NCBI GenBank assembly: GCA_043782425.1
Contig: JAYWAM010000276.1
Coordinates: 1-10,827, forward strand
Source of the DNA: JAYWAM01 sp043782425
Lineage (GTDB): Bacteria; Pseudomonadota; Gammaproteobacteria; Burkholderiales; Usitatibacteraceae
DNA: 10,827 nt
Reading direction: 5' to 3'
In this document: positions 7,228 to 10,827 of the stretch, piece by piece
How positions within the stretch are numbered: the first letter of the stretch is position 1
Layout: every line of letters begins with the position of its first letter
Notes under the pieces: generated by a model
Databases searched by the model: none
Told to the model about the DNA's origin: nothing
What the model saw: the letters and a program-made list of their open reading frames with translations, nothing else
Made by a program: the position numbers and the translations under genes

Positions 7228-7992
7228 ATGTCCTTGTTTGCAAATTTTTTGAATGTATTTGTCAAAATGCAGATCTGGCTTGGGCTGGTTTTGCTCGCGG
7301 CCTGTATAGTCACCGGATGTTCAGATAGCGAGCCGCCAAAACAGGCGGTCATCAGCCCCGCCCCGCTGCCTATCACTCCAGCCCCAGTTCCTGCCCCGCT
7401 GCCTATCACTCCAGCCCCAGTTCCTGCCCCTGTCCCTGATCCTCCCCCCCCAGCCGAAACGGAAGAATATATTCCACGCAAGACCGTGGATTACATGGCG
7501 GGAATTAAAGACATCAAAGATTACAAACCAGTCGTCAAGACCGAAGCGGTGAAGGAGACCGCTGCGACGCCGACGCCACGCAAGGTCACCGAGACTAAGG
7601 CCGCGCCAGCCGATCCCAAGGTAGCGGGGACGCTTCCTGCAGCAGCAGCCCCGCCGCAACTCATACCCGCCAAGGTGCCAGCCGATAATATCGTCGCCAA
7701 TGCTGCACCCTCTTCGCAAACGCCGCCAGTTGTGACGACGGCAACTCCAGTCAAACGCGAGACCCCGGAATTTCCCCGCGAAGCCATAAAAGCCAGTGTC
7801 GAATCCGGCGTGGTAAGAGCCGTCATGTCCATCGACGCCTCGGGTAACGTCACCAATGTGCAGATTGTAGAGGCGCGACCGGCGCGAGTGTTTGACCGCG
7901 CGGTGCGCGATTCACTAAGCCGCTGGAGATTTAACGCTGGCGCTGATGGCCGCTCCTACCAAACCGAGGTTGAATTCCGCCGCGAGCCCTAG
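7228..7992 (+). CDS. TonB-family energy transducer-like protein, possibly a lipoprotein
   Basis: 254 residues in TonB layout: a hydrophobic N-terminal segment (15-30), a long Pro/Ala/Lys-rich linker (about 35-175) and a C-terminal TonB domain (about 179-254) with TPEFPREAIK, SGVVRAVMSIDASGNVTNV and a SLSRWRF core close to canonical TonB. TonB transmits proton-motive force from ExbB/ExbD to outer-membrane receptors. The N-terminus reads LLAAC then IVTGC, so C26 and C31 both sit in lipobox-like contexts. The protein could be a lipoprotein or use an ordinary membrane helix; the SxxxH motif of classical TonB helices is not seen. The linker holds two exact copies of an 11-residue unit, PLPITPAPVPA. 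GGGAG 7 nt upstream supports the start. No exbB, exbD or receptor gene is adjacent. The stop overlaps the convergent rlmM stop. Confidence 0.83.
   Translation: MSLFANFLNVFVKMQIWLGLVLLAACIVTGCSDSEPPKQAVISPAPLPITPAPVPAPLPITPAPVPAPVPDPPPPAETEEYIPRKTVDYMAGIKDIKDYKPVVKTEAVKETAATPTPRKVTETKAAPADPKVAGTLPAAAAPPQLIPAKVPADNIVANAAPSSQTPPVVTTATPVKRETPEFPREAIKASVESGVVRAVMSIDASGNVTNVQIVEARPARVFDRAVRDSLSRWRFNAGADGRSYQTEVEFRREP
7361..7426 (+). repeat. 33-bp tandem duplication in the TonB linker
   Basis: Two exact adjacent 33-bp copies (7361-7393 and 7394-7426) encode two copies of PLPITPAPVPA. The unit is a multiple of three, so copy-number change keeps the reading frame and only lengthens or shortens the periplasmic proline-rich linker. 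Perfect identity at the DNA level, including third codon positions, points to a recent duplication by slippage or recombination. Confidence 0.9.
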
Positions 7993-9092
7993 CGTTTGCG
8001 CGCAGGAATACCGAGATAGCCGGTGATTTCCTCGCGATCATGATAGAGATGCTTGAACTTGAGCCGGTAACGCGGCAACGCATCGCCCACGCGCTGCTCG
8101 ATAATCTGCGTGCAATGCGCCACTTCTTCGAGGCGTTTTTTCATCGGCAGCTTGAGATTAAAAATGGCGTGCCGCGCCCACCCTTGTGCGATCCACTCGG
8201 CCACCAGTGTGGCGATGCGCGACGGTTGTTCCGTCATATCGCACACCAGCCAATCGACTGGCTGTTTTGGACGAAAACGAAATCCGTCGCTACGCAAATG
8301 CTTGACCATCGCGTTATCCACCAGATCGCCGCGCAACAGACCATTATCCACCGCCGTGACGCGCACGCCGCGATGAATCAACTGCCAGGTCCAGCCTCCC
8401 GGCGCAGCGCCCAGATCGACGGCACGCATGTCGGGCTGTATCATTTTTTCTTCGTCATCACCGAGAAACACCTTGAAGGCCTCGACCAGCTTGAGGGTAG
8501 AGCGGCTGGGCGCACCCGAAGGCATGCGCAAGCGCGCGATACCGAGCGGCCAGGCGCTGCTCTTGCCTATGCCGCTCCAGCCCACCCAGGCGGCGGACTT
8601 TGACAGCAGCAACACATGCAGGCGCGGCAAATGCGCCACATCGGCACGCAGCAGCCGCTGATCGACAAGCTGCTTTTCCAGATACGGCGCAAGACCGCGC
8701 GCCAGCGTGGAAAGCGCTTTACCCTCGTTGGTATCGGGATACTCTATCCACAACGACTGAAAGCCTTCCAACCCATAATGCAGCACCAGTTTTTGCATGG
8801 CGTCCAGCAGCGGTGCGACACGGTCTTTGCCGTCAATCCTCACCAGTTGCGGCAAAGCGATGATGCCCTGGCGCGCAAACATAAGGTCCAGAAACTGAAG
8901 CTGGCGCAATTTTTCACCGCTGCAAGGCGACTGTCCGTGTAGCACCACAAAACCCGCATTGGCGCTAAATTCGGCGCGTGACTTGATGCGGGCAGCCTCC
9001 AGCCAGGCGACAGCTTCTTGCGCGGTTTCCTTTTCAAAGCCGGCGCGACAGTAGAGCAAAAATGCGGGAAGGGGCGATGTGCGTGGATTCAT
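7989..9092 (-). CDS. rlmM: 23S rRNA 2'-O-ribose C2498 methyltransferase
   Basis: Methylates the ribose of C2498 in domain V of 23S rRNA (E. coli numbering), using S-adenosylmethionine, before the large subunit is fully assembled. The 367 residues match the family length (about 366). An N-terminal THUMP-like region (to about 185) precedes a Rossmann methyltransferase domain: SRSTLKL (196-202, K201), the SAM loop DLGAAPGGWTWQL (226-238), CDMTEQP with D285, NLKLPMKKR with K314, and HDREE (351-355), together giving the Lys-Asp-Lys-Glu tetrad of this family. The ATG at 9092 is the natural N-terminus, although no good ribosome-binding site precedes it. The gene converges on the TonB gene with a 4-bp overlap and diverges from oxyR across 147 bp that include an OxyR-type site. 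Confidence 0.96.
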   Translation of the reverse strand: MNPRTSPLPAFLLYCRAGFEKETAQEAVAWLEAARIKSRAEFSANAGFVVLHGQSPCSGEKLRQLQFLDLMFARQGIIALPQLVRIDGKDRVAPLLDAMQKLVLHYGLEGFQSLWIEYPDTNEGKALSTLARGLAPYLEKQLVDQRLLRADVAHLPRLHVLLLSKSAAWVGWSGIGKSSAWPLGIARLRMPSGAPSRSTLKLVEAFKVFLGDDEEKMIQPDMRAVDLGAAPGGWTWQLIHRGVRVTAVDNGLLRGDLVDNAMVKHLRSDGFRFRPKQPVDWLVCDMTEQPSRIATLVAEWIAQGWARHAIFNLKLPMKKRLEEVAHCTQIIEQRVGDALPRYRLKFKHLYHDREEITGYLGIPARKR

Positions 9093-9173
9093 GTAGGCAG
9101 GTTAACTGAAATGCGCAATTGATGTTGAATCATAATCAAGGCTTCCGCGCTGGGGCTAGGATTGATAAATCCA

Positions 9174-9210
9174 ATTGATTGTTATCATGATCTTGATAGA
9201 CAATAGCTAT
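9174..9210 (+). promoter_or_regulatory. Candidate OxyR binding site (two 15-bp half sites)
   Basis: The OxyR consensus is two ATAGntnnnanCTAT units spaced by 7 nt. ATAGACAATAGCTAT (9196-9210) matches 9 of the 10 defined positions. Exactly 7 nt upstream, ATTGATTGTTATCAT (9174-9188) matches 6 of 10. Each half has the LysR-type T-N11-A. The strong half overlaps the candidate oxyR -10 box, which would suit autorepression as known for oxyR in E. coli. The divergent rlmM could also respond. Confidence 0.65.
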
Positions 9211-9213
9211 GAT
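9208..9213 (+). promoter_or_regulatory. Candidate -10 box of the oxyR promoter
   Basis: TATGAT lies 26 nt before the oxyR ATG and overlaps the right half of the OxyR-like site. No good -35 hexamer is present at 16-18 nt upstream, as is common in promoters that depend on or are touched by a LysR-type regulator. The assignment rests on the hexamer and its position only. Confidence 0.35.
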
Positions 9214-9239
9214 TGCCAATTGATGGCTAAGGAAGCGCA

Positions 9240-10169
9240 ATGACCCTGACCGAGTTGAAATACATCGTTGCCTTGGCGCAGGAGCGCCACTTTGGACGCG
9301 CGGCGCAAAAATGTTTTGTTAGCCAGCCGACGCTCAGCCTGGCGATAAAAAAGCTCGAAGACGAACTGAATGTCTCCCTGTTTGAGCGTAATAAAAACGA
9401 GATTATCGTGACAGCAATGGGCGAACAGATTATCGACCAGGCGCGGCGCGTGCTGGACGAGGCGGGGCGCATCAGTCAGCTTGCCAAAGGCGGCGGCGAT
9501 CAGCTTTCGGGCACACTCAAGCTGGGCGTAATTCCCACCATCGGTCCCTATCTGTTGCCCGAATTGATTCCGCTGCTCAACAAGCGTGCGCCCAATATGC
9601 CGCTTTCGATCGAAGAGAATCTGACAGGCAATCTCGCGCCGCTCTTGAAGCAAGGCGAGATCGATGTCGCCATCCTCGCCTTGCCGTTCGCGATTCCCGG
9701 CGTGCGCACCAAGCTGCTGTATGAGGAGCCATTTCGCGTGGTGGTGCCGGCCGGTCATCGCTGGGTTAGCGGCAAGACGGACAACAAGCGCGTCAAGCCA
9801 TCTGAGCTGCTGGATGAAAATTTACTGGTGTTGAACAACGGCCACTGTTTTCGCGATCAGGTGCTGGAAGCTTGCCCAGGGCAGCGACCCGACGCGGCAA
9901 ACGAGGGCAGGGCGGGAAGCTCATTGGAAACCATACGCAACATGGTCGCCTCAGGGCTGGGTATCAGCGTGCTGCCTTGCAGCGCGCTGGGAAAGCCCTA
10001 TCAGCCGTATCACAGTAAAGTGCTGGGCGTTTTGGACTTCGCCGCGCCCGCGCCATCGCGCAAGGTGGCGCTGGCATGGCGCGAAGGCTACACGCGCCCT
10101 TTGGCGATTGCGGCTTTGATCGATTCAGTCAAGGCGATCAAGATGGCGGGGATAAAATTGAAGTGCTGA
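9240..10169 (+). CDS. oxyR: Hydrogen-peroxide-sensing LysR-type regulator OxyR
   Basis: Cytoplasmic transcription factor that senses peroxide through a reversible disulfide and controls catalase, peroxidase and related genes. The 309 residues comprise an N-terminal winged helix-turn-helix (about 1-60, with HFGRAAQKCFVSQPTLSLAIKKLE typical of the family) and a LysR substrate-like domain (about 90-300). The redox pair is intact: C203 and C212 in GHCFRDQVLEAC, with the 9-residue spacing of E. coli C199/C208; the segment RNMVASGLGISVLP follows. This separates it from general LysR proteins. AGGA with a 6-nt spacer precedes the ATG. No catalase, ahpC or dps gene lies beside it here; the divergent neighbour is rlmM. 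An OxyR-like site upstream suggests self-control. Confidence 0.95.
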   Translation: MTLTELKYIVALAQERHFGRAAQKCFVSQPTLSLAIKKLEDELNVSLFERNKNEIIVTAMGEQIIDQARRVLDEAGRISQLAKGGGDQLSGTLKLGVIPTIGPYLLPELIPLLNKRAPNMPLSIEENLTGNLAPLLKQGEIDVAILALPFAIPGVRTKLLYEEPFRVVVPAGHRWVSGKTDNKRVKPSELLDENLLVLNNGHCFRDQVLEACPGQRPDAANEGRAGSSLETIRNMVASGLGISVLPCSALGKPYQPYHSKVLGVLDFAAPAPSRKVALAWREGYTRPLAIAALIDSVKAIKMAGIKLKC

Positions 10170-10258
10170 GAGTGGCATTACGAAAGAAATAGACCCAGGT
10201 GCGATTCAAACTGATGTGGAAGCTATGCTACGCGCTAAAGCCAAAAGCTCGGGCGTAG

Positions 10259-10274
10259 GGCGGACTTGTCCGCC
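10259..10274. repeat. 16-bp inverted repeat between oxyR and the Ig/RCC1 gene
   Basis: GGCGGAC-TT-GTCCGCC is a perfect inverted repeat. As RNA it could fold as six pairs closed by a CUUG tetraloop. It lies 90 nt after the oxyR stop without a following T-run, so it is a poor terminator candidate, and it ends 8 nt before a TATAAT box. The surrounding GGGCGTAGGGCGGAC context resembles short dispersed intergenic repeats seen in many proteobacterial genomes; that resemblance is from memory, not a search. Confidence 0.6.
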
Positions 10275-10281
10275 GGTCTTG

Positions 10282-10287
10282 TATAAT
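10282..10287 (+). promoter_or_regulatory. Candidate -10 box for the Ig/RCC1 gene
   Basis: A perfect TATAAT lies 101 nt upstream of the ATG. The hexamer 17 nt upstream (GGCGGA) is not a good -35 and is part of the inverted repeat, so a protein bound to that repeat would compete with or help RNA polymerase. Predicted transcription start is near 10294, where the first leader stem begins. Confidence 0.45.
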
Positions 10288-10293
10288 CTCATC

Positions 10294-10381
10294 GGTTGCG
10301 CTCTTGGCCAGAGGCGGAGGAACAGTCTGCCCGAACAAAACCGGATTGCAACCCGTCAATACGTCCCCTCTACGGCAGGAG
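10294..10381 (+). promoter_or_regulatory. Foldable 5' leader of unknown class
   Basis: GGTTGC (10294-10299) can pair with GCAACC (10348-10353), enclosing CTCT/AGAG (10301-10304 with 10310-10313) and GGCGGA/TCTGCC with a 7-nt loop (10313-10318 with 10326-10331). The last two stems share base 10313 and would compete for it. TCTGCC could instead pair with GGCAG at 10374-10378, which overlaps the start of the AGGAG ribosome-binding site (10377-10381), giving a possible switch. No known riboswitch consensus (GEMM, TPP, cobalamin and others) was recognised. Folding was judged by eye only. Confidence 0.3.
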
Positions 10382-10388
10382 TCACACC

Positions 10389-10827
10389 ATGATCGCACGC
10401 GCCCAGCGCATCACACTTTTTCCATTTTCGGCCCCCTGGTGTCTTGTGTATGGTGCAATCCTTTGGCTGATCGCATTGGGTGTCCAAGCCGCACCGCAAT
10501 TGGTCACCCCGCAGTTGCCGCCAGGGTTTCAAGGTCAAGCATACTCGGCCAGCCTGCTGATCGGCTCTGTCCTGCCCATTTCCAGCGCGGCGGTCACGGG
10601 GCTACCAGCGGGTATGACGGCCACGCACAACGGCAGCGGCAGCATAACGATCAGCGGGACACCGACGGTAGCGGGGAGTTTTACCCTCAGCGTCACAGCA
10701 ACTGACAATGCTGTAGATGCCCTCAACACCAGCGTGAACCTTATCATCAATCAAGTCACAAGTGATGTAACAGCAGTGGCCGCAGGTTACAGCCACAGTT
10801 GCGCGGTGGTCAACGGCGGGGTGCAGT
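10389..10827 (+). CDS. Secreted Ig-like (He_PIG) and RCC1-repeat protein, 3' end outside the window
   Basis: The open frame from ATG 10389 runs past the window end (146 codons plus one base). Residues 1-35 form a signal peptide: basic MIARAQR, a hydrophobic core ending GVQA, and a likely cut before APQ. Residues 36-120 resemble a putative Ig domain (He_PIG): QLPPGFQGQAYSASL, TGLPAGM, then ISGTPTVAGSFTLSVTATDN and a closing LIINQ strand. The next segment, VAAGYSHSCAVVNGGVQ, is the opening of an RCC1-type beta-propeller repeat (usual form AAGxxHSCAxxxGGxxxCWG), so several such repeats probably follow. AGGAG 7 nt before the ATG supports the start. The role is unknown; such proteins are exported and often large. 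The other + strand frame at 10304-10705 lacks these features and is a shadow. Confidence 0.82.
   Translation, partial: MIARAQRITLFPFSAPWCLVYGAILWLIALGVQAAPQLVTPQLPPGFQGQAYSASLLIGSVLPISSAAVTGLPAGMTATHNGSGSITISGTPTVAGSFTLSVTATDNAVDALNTSVNLIINQVTSDVTAVAAGYSHSCAVVNGGVQ

Larger units (their letters stand above)
9116..9224. repeat. Three direct copies of CAATTGAT between rlmM and oxyR
   Basis: CAATTGAT occurs at 9116-9123, 9172-9179 and 9217-9224; the last two extend to CCAATTGAT. They flank and partly overlap the OxyR-like site. The core CAATTG is itself palindromic. They could be additional binding sequences for a regulator or chance AT-rich similarity. Confidence 0.5.

Noticed and set aside
8040..8603. 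187-codon + strand frame opposite rlmM.
   Set aside because: RlmM is complete with all catalytic residues on the minus strand; the opposite frame is a codon-bias shadow.
10294..10353. Leader considered as a cyclic-di-GMP (GEMM) or RNase P-like RNA because of GGAGGAACAGTCTG.
   Set aside because: The GEMM core and the rest of the RNase P core are missing and the element is far too short for RNase P; it is left as an unclassified structured leader.
10168..10392. An open + strand frame across the oxyR to Ig/RCC1 gap, from ATG 10225 about 55 codons, ending in an ATGA overlap with the next start.
   Set aside because: It crosses the 16-bp inverted repeat and the TATAAT box, has no ribosome-binding site and no recognisable protein character. 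It is best explained as chance openness.
10304..10705. 133-codon + strand frame before and inside the Ig/RCC1 gene.
   Set aside because: It is out of frame with the signal peptide, Ig-like domain and RCC1 segment, which are all continuous in the 10389 frame.

Overview
The window looks like chromosomal DNA from a Gram-negative betaproteobacterium, possibly of the Nitrosomonadales/Gallionellaceae type. This placement is an inference from gene order (mltG-tmk-holB-pilZ-tatD), protein flavour, moderately high GC and a membrane-fused spermidine-synthase-like protein; no rRNA or other decisive marker is present. I identified eleven protein genes, the last cut by the window end. I saw no tRNA, rRNA, CRISPR array, transposase or phage gene.

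Left part (99-3941, + strand): a compact housekeeping cluster of endolytic transglycosylase MltG, thymidylate kinase Tmk, DNA polymerase III delta' HolB, the type IV pilus protein PilZ and a TatD-family metal-dependent hydrolase. Gaps are 8 nt, a 4-nt ATGA overlap, 2 nt and 60 nt, so this is very probably one operon. It joins cell-wall, DNA-replication and pilus genes, an arrangement also found around pilZ in pseudomonads.

Middle part (3951-7992): a large polytopic membrane protein with a C-terminal spermidine-synthase-like domain lies on the minus strand, convergent with tatD. Divergent from it is a membrane-anchored alpha/beta hydrolase. Then comes a TonB-family protein preceded by a leader with three small inverted repeats. 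The TonB-like protein has lipoprotein-type cysteines at its N-terminus, a 33-bp tandem duplication in its proline-rich linker, and no exbB/exbD beside it.

Right part (7989-10827): rlmM (23S rRNA C2498 2'-O-methyltransferase, minus strand) shares a palindromic CTAG stop with the TonB gene. It is divergent from oxyR, whose protein keeps both redox cysteines. The 147-bp rlmM-oxyR interval contains a good OxyR-type binding site and three copies of CAATTGAT. After oxyR there is a 219-bp gap with a 16-bp inverted repeat, a TATAAT box and a foldable leader. It leads into a secreted protein with an Ig-like (He_PIG) domain and the start of RCC1-type repeats that runs off the window; this gene is incomplete here but convincing.

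Most of the window is ordinary core genome. The parts most worth a second look are the lipoprotein-like TonB, the OxyR site shared with rlmM, and the leader of the Ig/RCC1 gene. I did not find clear evidence of an undescribed multi-gene system.
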